From contig SUXI01000004.1 in the NCBI GenBank assembly GCA_015060975.1, positions 62,001-126,000 on the forward strand: a stretch of 64,000 nt of DNA, given 5' to 3'. The stretch is from Bacteroidales bacterium. GTDB lineage: Bacteria > Bacteroidota > Bacteroidia > Bacteroidales > Muribaculaceae. Every line of letters begins with the position of its first letter. The stretch's first letter is position 1. Positions 8,932 to 17,229 of the stretch are shown here, one piece after another. Both the position numbers and the translations under genes were made by a program. The notes beneath the pieces are model-generated. The model searched no databases and had not been told where the DNA came from. It saw only the letters and a program-made list of their open reading frames with translations.

Positions 8932-9918
8932 TTATGGAATTGAACGTAATATAGTATAACGTAACATAATTTCTGACACAAAGAAAATTAAAGCAAACCA
9001 AGCCCATATCATATAGTTATCCTCGGTATGAGTGAAATGCTTTACGTCAATTTTAGATTTTTCCAACTTATCTATTTCATGAAAAACGGCCTCAAGCATT
9101 TTATCATCTGTTGCTCTAAAATAACTTCCGCCTGTGGTTTCTGCAATCTTTGTCAACGTTTCTTCATCTATAACAACTTTTTGTTTTATATAAGATAATT
9201 GTCCGAAAACATCAGTTGTCGGATATAAAGCCTCTCCATTAGAACCTACACCTATTGTGTAAACTTTTATATTATATTTTTTTGCAATTTTTGCAGCAGT
9301 CAATGGAGCAACAATACCTGTATTATTCGAACCATCAGTTAATAAAATAATACTTTTTGATTTAGCCGGACCATCTTTGATTCGATTGATAGCCATAGAT
9401 AATCCATCGCCTATTGCAGTTCCATCCTCAAGTTGTCCGACTTCTAATCCATTGATATATGAGATTAATATTGAACGATCTGTGGTCATAGGTACTCCTG
9501 TAAAACCTTCAGCTGCGAATATAACCAATCCCATATTATCGGTTTCTCGTCCAGACACAAATTTTGATGCAACATTTTTAGCCGCCTCCAATCTATTTGG
9601 AGTAAAATCTTTTGCCAACATGCTTGAAGATATATCAATAGATAGAACAATATCAGTCCCATCTGTCAATGTGGTTTTCCAATTATTAATTTTTTGAGGG
9701 CGAGCCAATACAATAATCAAACAACCTATTGCAATAAGTCTGAAAACAAATAATAAGTGACGTAGATAATCCTTATAGGATTTAGGCATATTTTTCAACG
9801 GGGATATTGACGAAATTCCTATTGTAGGATCTGAATTTCTAAACTTTTTTATATACCATATCAATATAGGTATATATAATATAAATAATATTAAATATTT
9901 AGGATATGCTAATATCAT
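8932..9918 (-). CDS. batA: BatA: membrane-anchored von Willebrand factor A protein
   Basis: 328 residues, paralogous to BatB. Hydrophobic helices lie at about 5-25 and 55-75, and the VWA domain runs from about 85 to 280. The MIDAS motif is intact (SIDISSSM), with TTD in VPMTTDRS and D in LLTDGSNNTG. A C-terminal helix is at about 302-322. It is 12 bp after the BatD-like gene and 12 bp before batB. The two VWA genes in tandem after moxR and a DUF58 gene are diagnostic of the Bacteroides aerotolerance operon. A MoxR ATPase is presumed to remodel the VWA proteins, by analogy with other MoxR-VWA pairs. Confidence 0.92.
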   Translation of the reverse strand: MILAYPKYLILFILYIPILIWYIKKFRNSDPTIGISSISPLKNMPKSYKDYLRHLLFVFRLIAIGCLIIVLARPQKINNWKTTLTDGTDIVLSIDISSSMLAKDFTPNRLEAAKNVASKFVSGRETDNMGLVIFAAEGFTGVPMTTDRSILISYINGLEVGQLEDGTAIGDGLSMAINRIKDGPAKSKSIILLTDGSNNTGIVAPLTAAKIAKKYNIKVYTIGVGSNGEALYPTTDVFGQLSYIKQKVVIDEETLTKIAETTGGSYFRATDDKMLEAVFHEIDKLEKSKIDVKHFTHTEDNYMIWAWFALIFFVSEIMLRYTILRSIP

Positions 9919-9930
9919 CTTAGCTATAAA

Positions 9931-10911
9931 TTAGTTTATATCTTTTTCTGCTATTGGGTTAGGCAATGGTTTTGTTTCATTAAGGAATTCAATTGCCGCT
10001 TGATATGTTCTCACATTATCATCAGGCAATGGTCGCACTTTTGCAAATTTCACAAAATCGGCCATTTCTAGAATTTTTGACATATTTCTTTGAGATATTC
10101 CCTCTACTTCTGTTTTATTAAGCGAGTCTATAATTTGACTCGTTGTCATCTCCATAGCATTTATGTTAAACCGTCCGGTTAAGTACTCTCTTAGAATATC
10201 TGTCAAACGTGTATAATATTCTTTTTCTTGACCTTTTTCACACAAATTCAAGCCTTTTAAATCCGCCATACGCAACATTGCCAAATCAAACGGAGGCATT
10301 ATTTCAATCTTGTAATCTTGTGCTCGTTGTCGTTTTATATATATTATTGCAATCAATCCAAACAATATTAATATGACTAAAATAATCAAGATTAGATTAT
10401 CGGTTATTTGTTCCGGAATAATATCATACCACTTGCTACCAACTGTTTCGATTGGAGCATAATCGGTTATATTTTCATAAATTGAGTCAATTTGAACAGG
10501 TATAACTTTTAATGTCAATGGAGCCGACTTAAAAGTATCAACACCTACGACGTACTTAAAAGATGGAATAGTATATAATCCCGAATCAAATGATTGAATA
10601 AGATAATCTTTATTTATTTGTTGTCTTGACTCCGATATGCTTGCTGTATCATTACGAACGATTCCATTAAATTCTATACCGTCAACAATATATGTTATTG
10701 TATCTGCTTTTAACGGCTCATTTATAATTCGTCCTAATTGAGTCTCTTCTTGTGTAATTTCCAAATGTACAATTGTTTGTTTTCCCATCAATAGTATTGC
10801 AGAATCAAGCCTTGATGTAATCTGGACAGCTAAAGATGTATTATACACAAATAGAAAAAATAAAACTAAAAATAAATGTCTTAAATCATATCTCATATAC
10901 GCCTTATTCAT
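9931..10911 (-). CDS. Bat-operon membrane protein of unknown function (DUF4381/BatD-like layout)
   Basis: 326 residues. A signal peptide (about 1-28) is followed by a beta-rich periplasmic part (about 30-165), a transmembrane helix (about 174-195, rich in Ile/Leu) and a cytoplasmic helical region (about 200-315). The cytoplasmic region contains an EKEYYTRLTDILREYL segment of the kind seen after the helix in DUF4381 and BatD proteins. Its ATG overlaps the stop of the DUF58 gene by one base (TAATG), a sign of translational coupling. Genes of this layout occupy the same place in many Bat and MoxR operons. No enzymatic motif is visible, and a role as membrane adaptor for BatA is inference. Confidence 0.75.
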   Translation of the reverse strand: MNKAYMRYDLRHLFLVLFFLFVYNTSLAVQITSRLDSAILLMGKQTIVHLEITQEETQLGRIINEPLKADTITYIVDGIEFNGIVRNDTASISESRQQINKDYLIQSFDSGLYTIPSFKYVVGVDTFKSAPLTLKVIPVQIDSIYENITDYAPIETVGSKWYDIIPEQITDNLILIILVILILFGLIAIIYIKRQRAQDYKIEIMPPFDLAMLRMADLKGLNLCEKGQEKEYYTRLTDILREYLTGRFNINAMEMTTSQIIDSLNKTEVEGISQRNMSKILEMADFVKFAKVRPLPDDNVRTYQAAIEFLNETKPLPNPIAEKDIN

Positions 10912-11786
10912 TATCTGATTCCTCTTTTCTTAAATAACCCCACTAATGCTTTGACATAATCTTCATCTGTTGCAATAGATACATAATCTATATTATTTCG
11001 ATTAAAAACATTATTAAAATATTGTTGACGCTCATACCACCACCGATCATAAGTTTGTCTAACTTGTTTTGAAGATGTGTCTATCCATCGTTCAATACCT
11101 GTTTCTAAATCTTGCGCACAAAAATAGCCAACATTAGGAAGATTCGCATCTCGTTTGTCATAAATTTGAATACCAATTAGGTCATGCCTATTTTGTGCGA
11201 CCATTAACGCTTTTGAATAGTCAACGTCATCAATAAAGTCAGATATAAGAAATGTTGTACATCTTTTCTTGATGGCATCTGTAAAATATTTTAAGGCTAA
11301 AGATATATTTGTACCTAAACTTGTTGGTTGAAAATTGAGCAACTCTCGAATAATAAAAAGAATGTGTTTTCTTCCTTTCTTTGGGGGAATAAATTTTTCT
11401 ATTTTATCTGAAAAGAAAATAACACCTATTTTATCATTATTTTGAATTGCAGAAAAGGCTAAAGTTGCGGCAACTTCTGTAACCATTTCTTTCTTTTCTA
11501 TTCCAATAGCTCCAAAATTTCCACTTTTAGATACGTCTATCAATAATATTACTGTAAGCTCTCTTTCTTCTTCAAAAACCTTTATATATGGTTTGTTATG
11601 ACGAGCAGTTACATTCCAATCAATATCTCTAATATCATCGCCATACTGATACTCTCGCACCTCTGAAAACATCATTCCTCGACCTTTAAATGCAGAATGA
11701 TACTCACCAGCAAAAATATTCTGCGATAAGCCTCGAGTTTTAATCTCAATCTTGCGAATTTTTTTTAATAGTTCATTCGCGTCCAT
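10911..11786 (-). CDS. DUF58 domain protein
   Basis: 291 residues, cytoplasmic, with no signal peptide. The family marks are clear: a GRGMMFSEVREYQYGDDIRDIDW segment at about 34-56 (the DUF58 core) and a VWA-like fold after it with a MIDAS-like ILLIDVSKSG. The gene lies 19 bp after moxR and overlaps the next gene by one base. MoxR-DUF58 pairs are very common and are thought to act together as ATPase and substrate or adaptor. In this operon the pair probably serves the membrane VWA proteins BatA and BatB. Molecular function remains unknown. Confidence 0.92.
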   Translation of the reverse strand: MDANELLKKIRKIEIKTRGLSQNIFAGEYHSAFKGRGMMFSEVREYQYGDDIRDIDWNVTARHNKPYIKVFEEERELTVILLIDVSKSGNFGAIGIEKKEMVTEVAATLAFSAIQNNDKIGVIFFSDKIEKFIPPKKGRKHILFIIRELLNFQPTSLGTNISLALKYFTDAIKKRCTTFLISDFIDDVDYSKALMVAQNRHDLIGIQIYDKRDANLPNVGYFCAQDLETGIERWIDTSSKQVRQTYDRWWYERQQYFNNVFNRNNIDYVSIATDEDYVKALVGLFKKRGIR

Positions 11787-11805
11787 TTAATTATATATTG
11801 AAATA

Positions 11806-12801
11806 TTAGGGAACTTCAATTTTATCAAGAATAGATGAAATAACATCATCGGTTGTGATATTATTCGCTTCAGCTTCATAAGTCAATCCAATTCGATGAC
11901 GTAATATGTCATGACAGACAGCTCTTATATCTTCTGGAATAACATATCCTCTCGCTCTAAGAAATGCATAGGCTTTTGCTGCTTTAGCTAGACTTATTGA
12001 AGCTCGAGGGGAAGCCCCAAATGAAATTATACCCGATAAATCATTTAGGTTATATTTTGATGGGTAACGCGTTGCAAATACAATATCAATTATATATCTT
12101 TCAATTTTTTCATCAAGATATATTTTTTCCACAATCTTTTGAATATCATTTATTTCTTGAGGATTTAATAACGGCTCAATTTTTGGTCGTTCTGATTTTA
12201 AGTTTTGACGTATTATAATTTGTTCTTCTTCTTTACTTGGATAATTAATAATAACTTTCATCAAAAAGCGATCAACTTGAGCTTCGGGCAATGGATATGT
12301 GCCTTCTTGTTCAATTGGATTTTGCGTTGCCATAACAAGAAATGGAGAATCAAGAGTAAATGTATTATCCCCAATTGTCACTTGGCGCTCCTGCATAGCT
12401 TCTAGTAATGCGCTTTGCACTTTTGCAGGTGCTCGGTTAATTTCATCAGCCAATACAAAATTTGAAAAAATAGGTCCTTTTTTTACTTGAAATTGTTCAT
12501 TTCGCATACTATAAATCATTGTTCCTATCACATCGGCAGGCAACAAATCTGGTGTAAATTGTATCCGATTGTATTTTACATCAATTATTTGTGCTAACGT
12601 TTTAATTGCCAATGTCTTTGCTAATCCCGGGACACCTTCCAATAAAACATGCCCATTTGACAATAATGATATAATAAGAGACTCAATTAAATGCTTCTGT
12701 CCAACTATTGCGCTATCCATTCCACGAGTAATCAAATGAATAAAATCACTTTTACTTGCGACTATTTCATTTAATTCTCTGATATTAACCGTTTCTATCA
12801 T
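11806..12801 (-). CDS. moxR: MoxR-type AAA+ ATPase
   Basis: 331 residues. Walker A is LEGVPGLAKT (about 54-63), Walker B is LADEINRAP, and the sensor region reads ATQNPIEQEGTYPLPEAQVD, all as in MoxR proteins. The helical lid has a GASPRAS sensor-2 motif. It is the first gene of the Bat operon, with a -7 promoter element about 70 bases upstream. MoxR proteins act as chaperone-like ATPases that mature or remodel VWA-containing partners, and here BatA, BatB and the DUF58 protein are the obvious candidates. The start ATG is followed by an amphipathic N-terminal helix typical of the family. Confidence 0.95.
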   Translation of the reverse strand: MIETVNIRELNEIVASKSDFIHLITRGMDSAIVGQKHLIESLIISLLSNGHVLLEGVPGLAKTLAIKTLAQIIDVKYNRIQFTPDLLPADVIGTMIYSMRNEQFQVKKGPIFSNFVLADEINRAPAKVQSALLEAMQERQVTIGDNTFTLDSPFLVMATQNPIEQEGTYPLPEAQVDRFLMKVIINYPSKEEEQIIIRQNLKSERPKIEPLLNPQEINDIQKIVEKIYLDEKIERYIIDIVFATRYPSKYNLNDLSGIISFGASPRASISLAKAAKAYAFLRARGYVIPEDIRAVCHDILRHRIGLTYEAEANNITTDDVISSILDKIEVP

Positions 12802-12868
12802 ATAAATTAACTTAAGTATTTGTTTTATTTTTAATAATCACCGAAATCTAATCAAATAAATATTATTG

Positions 12869-12876
12869 CAAATTTA
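12869..12876 (-). promoter_or_regulatory. -7 promoter element of the moxR-bat operon
   Basis: On the minus strand the sequence is TAAATTTG, matching TAnnTTTG exactly, with about 67 bases of leader before the moxR ATG. A -33 TTG at the right spacing is not evident. The whole 152-bp gap between moxR and the next gene upstream is AT-rich and holds no reading frame. Confidence 0.5.
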
Positions 12877-12953
12877 AATAATATAACAAGCAAAGTTTGA
12901 AAATTGAATGTTAATTTTGTCTATTATAAGTTTATCAACTTAAATTAGTAACT

Positions 12954-14063
12954 TTATTTATGATATCGTTTATATATTTCTGATGATTTAACTTTTGCTT
13001 TTTGAATTGACTCAAAATTATTTGCATCTATATTATATTTTGTTGCAGGAGGAATAATCACAACTGTCCCAGGCTTTATGCGATCAGGATGCCCTAATTT
13101 TGTTTTGTTTTCTTCATAAATATATACCCAAAAGTTATGATTCCCATAATGATGTCGAGCCATTGTTGTTAAAAAACGTGTTTTTGATATAATATCAGTA
13201 ACGACAGCAGTTGTATCAATACTTTGACATGAATTAGATATGCATTGCGAATCTTTTTCTTCAAGAATCTTTACAGATTCTAAATTAAAACTATCAATAT
13301 TATTAATTGAAAAATTCTTATGGAAATCAATTTCCATAATAGAATCAATTAGCATTTGTTGTTTATTCAATCGTGATACAAGTTCATTATTATCAATAAT
13401 AATTTTTGCGCAATATCCCATCACAAATCCTAAAACCATACCAATTGACAAAGTTGCGATATAATATTTTACATGTCGCCTTGTTTGTGTTGCAGTATTT
13501 TTTTCGTCATCTATATTCTCATGAATATTTAATTTTTGAGATTCTTCTTCATTTTCTGAGTTCTCATTAATATGTAAATTATCCTCTTTTTTCTGTTGAC
13601 TATCAATTTCTTCTATTTCAGGGTTATTAGGTTCTACGTCCAAGACAATATTTGATTTTTCTTGTTCATGAATATTGTTGTCTTGAATTAATTCATCTAA
13701 TTTTTCGTTGGGTTCTTTTCTTATTGTATCTACAGCCACTGGTTCTGGCTTAGACTCAAATATAGGAATTTCAGATTTGAACACATCATCGGTAACATCA
13801 TCATCTAATTCTACTGGCTCAAAACATGAAAAGGGTTGATTGATAACTGTTGTTAATTCATCATCAATATTAAATATTATATTTTTCTCATTATCTACAT
13901 AAAATTCGCCAAAACCTTTTATTTTTATATGTTCACCTTCTATTAATTTGTCACCAATCAATGAGAACAATGATTTTACAAATGTTTCTGCTGTAAAAAT
14001 AGAACACCCATTTGTCTCTGCAATAGATTTAGATAATTGATTAATATTTAGTCTCTGTTGCAT
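12954..14063 (-). CDS. HU-domain protein with transmembrane helix and LysM-like C-terminus
   Basis: 369 residues from the ATG at 14063; a TTG three codons upstream is less likely. Residues about 1-88 form an HU/IHF-like domain with the IKGFGEFYV turn. An acidic, low-complexity linker (about 88-195) follows, then the basic patch QTRRHVK, a transmembrane helix (about 200-222), and a C-terminal region (about 295-340). The latter reads like a LysM repeat: a TRFLTTMARHHYG opening, then WVYIYEEN, then HPDRIKPGTVVIIP. Basic residues before the helix put the HU part in the cytoplasm and the LysM part in the periplasm. It would therefore bridge DNA and the cell wall; this is inference. It follows a second HU gene by 15 bp. 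Confidence 0.85.
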   Translation of the reverse strand: MQQRLNINQLSKSIAETNGCSIFTAETFVKSLFSLIGDKLIEGEHIKIKGFGEFYVDNEKNIIFNIDDELTTVINQPFSCFEPVELDDDVTDDVFKSEIPIFESKPEPVAVDTIRKEPNEKLDELIQDNNIHEQEKSNIVLDVEPNNPEIEEIDSQQKKEDNLHINENSENEEESQKLNIHENIDDEKNTATQTRRHVKYYIATLSIGMVLGFVMGYCAKIIIDNNELVSRLNKQQMLIDSIMEIDFHKNFSINNIDSFNLESVKILEEKDSQCISNSCQSIDTTAVVTDIISKTRFLTTMARHHYGNHNFWVYIYEENKTKLGHPDRIKPGTVVIIPPATKYNIDANNFESIQKAKVKSSEIYKRYHK

Positions 14064-14078
14064 AATCAACAAATTTAA

Positions 14079-14357
14079 TTATTTATTTATTTTTTTCTTT
14101 ATTATAGTACTCGCTTTAAATGTTATCGTTATTTGAGGAGGTAACAACAATCTTTTTCCAGTAGAATAATCAACAGAGATTGTTTCATCTTCCTTATTTG
14201 CAACAAATTCGCCAAAACCAGGTATTGCAATTGAATCCAATGCTTTTAATCGTTCACATAACACTTGAATCATTCCATCGAACAAAGATGCCATATCTTT
14301 ATTATCTCTTGACAATTGATTGGATAATAAACTGATTAATTCTTTATTACTTATCAT
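14079..14357 (-). CDS. HU family DNA-binding protein
   Basis: 92 residues, the normal length of an HU/IHF subunit. The conserved turn is present (IAIPGFGEFVANK), followed by the beta-arm region and a PQITITFKAS end in place of the usual RNPKTGE and PKFKAGK signatures. It is thus a divergent member, as are many of the several HU paralogs in Bacteroidales. It sits 44 bp after umuC and 15 bp before the HU-LysM gene. The two neighbouring HU genes could form a heterodimer, tying a soluble HU to the membrane-anchored one; that is inference from position only. Confidence 0.88.
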   Translation of the reverse strand: MISNKELISLLSNQLSRDNKDMASLFDGMIQVLCERLKALDSIAIPGFGEFVANKEDETISVDYSTGKRLLLPPQITITFKASTIIKKKINK

Positions 14358-14401
14358 AAAATTAAATTTTCTGTATTATAAATATTTTTTAATATAGAAA
14401 T

Positions 14402-15673
14402 TTATTGATTACAATTAATCTCTATAATGTCGTCAAATCGTGTTGTAAATTGCCTCGATAAATGTTTTTGTTTTATTAAATTCTTTTTTGTTAAAGCCGA
14501 TGCCAAATGCACAGAATCAACTGTATTCGGTTTTTGATTTAACTTATGTATTACATTCATAAGTGATTGCTTTTTTTCTAATTTAGTTGTTGACGAGAAT
14601 AGCGTTCGTTGAATATTATTCTCATCAACGACTTCAGTTATTATAATACCAGCTTTCTTATAATCAAAATTCTCCCGAAAAATCGACTTTAATGCATTAA
14701 TAGCAACTGAAGTAATTGTTATCACATCCGAGGTAGGTTCTTCTAATTTAACGTGAGATGAATTATAATATTGAGCTTGCTTATGATCAAAGGCGTTTGT
14801 ATATATAAATACACTCAATGATACTGCACAGCAACATTGTTCTTTCAATTTACGACAAATGCTCTCAGCAAATATAGATATTGCATTAATAAGCAAATTT
14901 AAATCATTAATGGATTCAGAAAACGACCTAGAACTACATAATTGTTTTCTTGAAGTATTTACTGTATCTATATTTATACATGATTTATTATTTAATTCAA
15001 ACCATGTTTTTATATTTGCGGCATTAAGTATTCCATAATAACTTTGGTATGGTTTGTTGCAGAAATCAATGGCATTATACACACCTATGCGATGAAGATT
15101 ATTCGTTAACTTTCGACCTATGCCCCAAATATTATCTACTTCTGTTACGGTTAATGCTTTAATCCGTTTTTCCTCACTATCAATCACACAAACACCATTA
15201 TATGCCGAATGTTTTTTTGCAAAATGCGCCGCTATTTTAGCCAATGTTTTAGTGGATGCTATTCCTAATGACACTGGTATGCCGGTGTTTCTTCTTATAA
15301 TTCTAATAATATTTCTACCTATATTTTCAAGTTTTTCGTCATTTGAAAAATCAAATTTAACAAACGCTTCATCTATAGAATAAATTTCGGCATCCTTAAT
15401 TAAGGCTGAAATAGTAGCCATAACTCTAGAAGACATATCTCCATATAATTTATAATTACTTGAAAAGACCGCTATATGATGCTTTAATACAACATCCTTT
15501 ATTTTAAAATATGGAATTCCACGTTTTATTCCAATACTTTTTGCTTCATCAGACATAGCAACTACACACCCATCGTTATTACTCAACACAATTACAGGTC
15601 GATTTAATAATGAAGGATTAAAAACTCGTTCACACGATACGAAAAAATTATTACAATCGATTAATCCAAACAT
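14402..15673 (-). CDS. umuC: DNA polymerase V catalytic subunit UmuC (Y family)
   Basis: 423 residues, the normal UmuC length. The N-terminus has DCNNFFVSCERVFNP with the first catalytic Asp, and the second acidic pair is in YSIDEAFVKF at about 100. A helix-hairpin-helix segment follows (VDNIWGIGRKLTNNL), then the little-finger domain and a UmuC-type C-terminal extension. With UmuD it carries out error-prone synthesis across lesions. The ATG lies 1 bp after the umuD stop, so the two are coupled. Regulation by an SOS repressor is expected from the family, but I could not identify an operator. Confidence 0.95.
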   Translation of the reverse strand: MFGLIDCNNFFVSCERVFNPSLLNRPVIVLSNNDGCVVAMSDEAKSIGIKRGIPYFKIKDVVLKHHIAVFSSNYKLYGDMSSRVMATISALIKDAEIYSIDEAFVKFDFSNDEKLENIGRNIIRIIRRNTGIPVSLGIASTKTLAKIAAHFAKKHSAYNGVCVIDSEEKRIKALTVTEVDNIWGIGRKLTNNLHRIGVYNAIDFCNKPYQSYYGILNAANIKTWFELNNKSCINIDTVNTSRKQLCSSRSFSESINDLNLLINAISIFAESICRKLKEQCCCAVSLSVFIYTNAFDHKQAQYYNSSHVKLEEPTSDVITITSVAINALKSIFRENFDYKKAGIIITEVVDENNIQRTLFSSTTKLEKKQSLMNVIHKLNQKPNTVDSVHLASALTKKNLIKQKHLSRQFTTRFDDIIEINCNQ

Positions 15674-15674
15674 A

Positions 15675-16112
15675 TCAACGTCGTGGTCTTCGATATTTTT
15701 TTATTACATACGTTACAACCCCCCATACAATAAAACGATTATCTTGCGTAACAAGAATAGGATCAAATTTTTCGTTTGCAGGTATCAACCATGCCTTTTC
15801 CGGCTCAATTACAATTCGTTTTAATGTAAAATCACCATCCACACAACACACTGCTAAATCCTTATTGCGAGGCTCTAATGAGCGGTCTATAACAATAATA
15901 TCCCCCTCACAAATACCTTCATCAATCATCGAATCACCTGATACCCTTCCATAAAATGTCGCTGTCGGATGCTCTATAAGTTCTTGATTCAAATCAATAT
16001 ATTCACTAATACATTCTTGTGCAGGAGAAGGGAAACCAGCTTGTATCCCTTCTATGGCATAGGGTAGGGGTTGAGAAACTGAAATTTCAGAGTGGAATAA
16101 CTTGATGTTCAT
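15675..16112 (-). CDS. umuD: UmuD/LexA-like S24 self-cleaving protein
   Basis: 145 residues from the ATG at 16112 (MNIKLFHSE). The self-cleavage site is Ala25-Gly26 in QAGFPSPA, the catalytic Ser is Ser61 in GDSMIDEG and the catalytic Lys is Lys98 in FTLKRI. Each is shifted by one residue from the known E. coli UmuD positions. There is no DNA-binding HTH, so it is UmuD rather than LexA. RecA-stimulated cleavage should give the active form that pairs with UmuC. The gene starts 5 bp after the stop of a glycosyltransferase, so it appears to be read from that gene's promoter. Confidence 0.93.
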   Translation of the reverse strand: MNIKLFHSEISVSQPLPYAIEGIQAGFPSPAQECISEYIDLNQELIEHPTATFYGRVSGDSMIDEGICEGDIIVIDRSLEPRNKDLAVCCVDGDFTLKRIVIEPEKAWLIPANEKFDPILVTQDNRFIVWGVVTYVIKKYRRPRR

Positions 16113-16117
16113 ATAAT

Positions 16118-17071
16118 CTAATCCCAAAGAGAATCTTTAATTGCATATCTTGGACGTTGCTTAACCTCTATGAAAATTTTACCAATGTATTCACCCACGA
16201 TTCCTATCCCCATTAAGATCAAACTTCCTAAAAACCAGATAGACAACATTAATGAAGCCCAACCCGATATTGTAGTTCCACTAAAATATGAGATGAACAC
16301 ATACATGGCTACTGCAATATCCACCAATAGAAGTATTAATCCAACCATAAATATCACTCTCATTGGTTTTGCCGAAAATGAAGTTATCCCATCTATTGAG
16401 AAACTAAGCATCTTACTTAATGGATATTTTGATTCTCCTGCAATTCGCTCTTTTCGTTCATATTTTACAATTGCAGTAGTTAGCCCAATTTGTGGAATTA
16501 TTCCTCGTAAAAACAAATTTGACTCGCCATATTCACTCAATAAATGAAGTGCTCTATTACTCATAAGGCGATAATCGGCGTGATCATATATTGTATTCAA
16601 TCCCATTAATTGTTGAAATGAATAAAATGCATGTGCTGTCGTTCGCTTAAACCATGTATCTGTTGCTCGACTACTTCTAACTCCATATACAATTTCTGCC
16701 CCATTAATAAATTCCTTCACCATTTGTACTATAGCTTGAGGGTCATCTTGCAAATCGGCGTCTATAGAAATTGACGCATCACAATTATCAATGACGGTCA
16801 TCAAACCTGCTAATAGAGCATTTTGATGCCCTTTATTATGTGCTAATGAAATTCCTTTTATCCTATTATCTTTGACATGCAAATTTTTAATAACATTCCA
16901 TGTTTCATCCTTACTGCCATCATTGCTACACAAAATATAACTTGATGAAGATATTAGATTATCTTTGATTAAATTATCCAACAAATTTAGCAATACGGTT
17001 GTTGTCGTTGGCAATACTAATGCTTCATTATAACATGGTAATACAATTGATATTATTGGTGGCTTTTTCAT
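16118..17071 (-). CDS. GT2 family polyprenyl-phosphate glycosyltransferase (GtrB/DPM1-like)
   Basis: 317 residues. The GT-A catalytic domain (about 6-225) has IVLPCYNEA, LCSNDGSKD and SISIDADLQDDP, the last holding the DXD-type acidic site. Two transmembrane helices (about 235-260 and 270-297) end the protein, as in GtrB, ArnC and YkoT-type enzymes that transfer sugar from a nucleotide donor to undecaprenyl phosphate at the inner membrane. The sugar and final acceptor cannot be read from the sequence. It has its own well-formed promoter and appears to head a unit with umuD and umuC, an unexpected pairing. No flippase or other glycan gene is nearby. Confidence 0.88.
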   Translation of the reverse strand: MKKPPIISIVLPCYNEALVLPTTTTVLLNLLDNLIKDNLISSSSYILCSNDGSKDETWNVIKNLHVKDNRIKGISLAHNKGHQNALLAGLMTVIDNCDASISIDADLQDDPQAIVQMVKEFINGAEIVYGVRSSRATDTWFKRTTAHAFYSFQQLMGLNTIYDHADYRLMSNRALHLLSEYGESNLFLRGIIPQIGLTTAIVKYERKERIAGESKYPLSKMLSFSIDGITSFSAKPMRVIFMVGLILLLVDIAVAMYVFISYFSGTTISGWASLMLSIWFLGSLILMGIGIVGEYIGKIFIEVKQRPRYAIKDSLWD

Positions 17072-17091
17072 CTCATTAATAAATTAAAATA

Positions 17092-17122
17092 CAAATATAT
17101 AAAATATAGAAATGATACACAA
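17092..17122 (-). promoter_or_regulatory. Promoter of the GT2-umuDC unit
   Basis: On the minus strand TTG (17122-17120), a 20-base spacer and TATATTTG (17099-17092) match the Bacteroidota -33/-7 pattern exactly, 21 bases before the ATG. No separate promoter of this quality is seen before umuD, whose start lies 5 bp after the glycosyltransferase stop. Confidence 0.7.
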
Positions 17123-17170
17123 CCAACATTCATAAATATTTATGAATTAACGTCAAAAATCAAATAACAA

Positions 17171-17201
17171 AAGGCGCACTCCCAAATATGAGGTGCGCCT
17201 T
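17171..17201 (-). terminator. Rho-independent terminator of proS
   Basis: An inverted repeat AAGGCGCACTC ... GAGGTGCGCCTT (one bulged base) lies 29 bases past the proS stop. Read on the minus strand it is followed by TTGTTATTTGATTTTT. It separates proS from the GT2-umuDC unit. Confidence 0.75.
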
Positions 17202-17229
17202 AGGAAACTATTGTTTAAAATTCTGTAAA

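Noticed and set aside
15675-16112. LexA repressor
   Set aside because: The 145-residue protein lacks an N-terminal HTH, has the cleavage site at residues 25-26 and precedes umuC, so it is UmuD.
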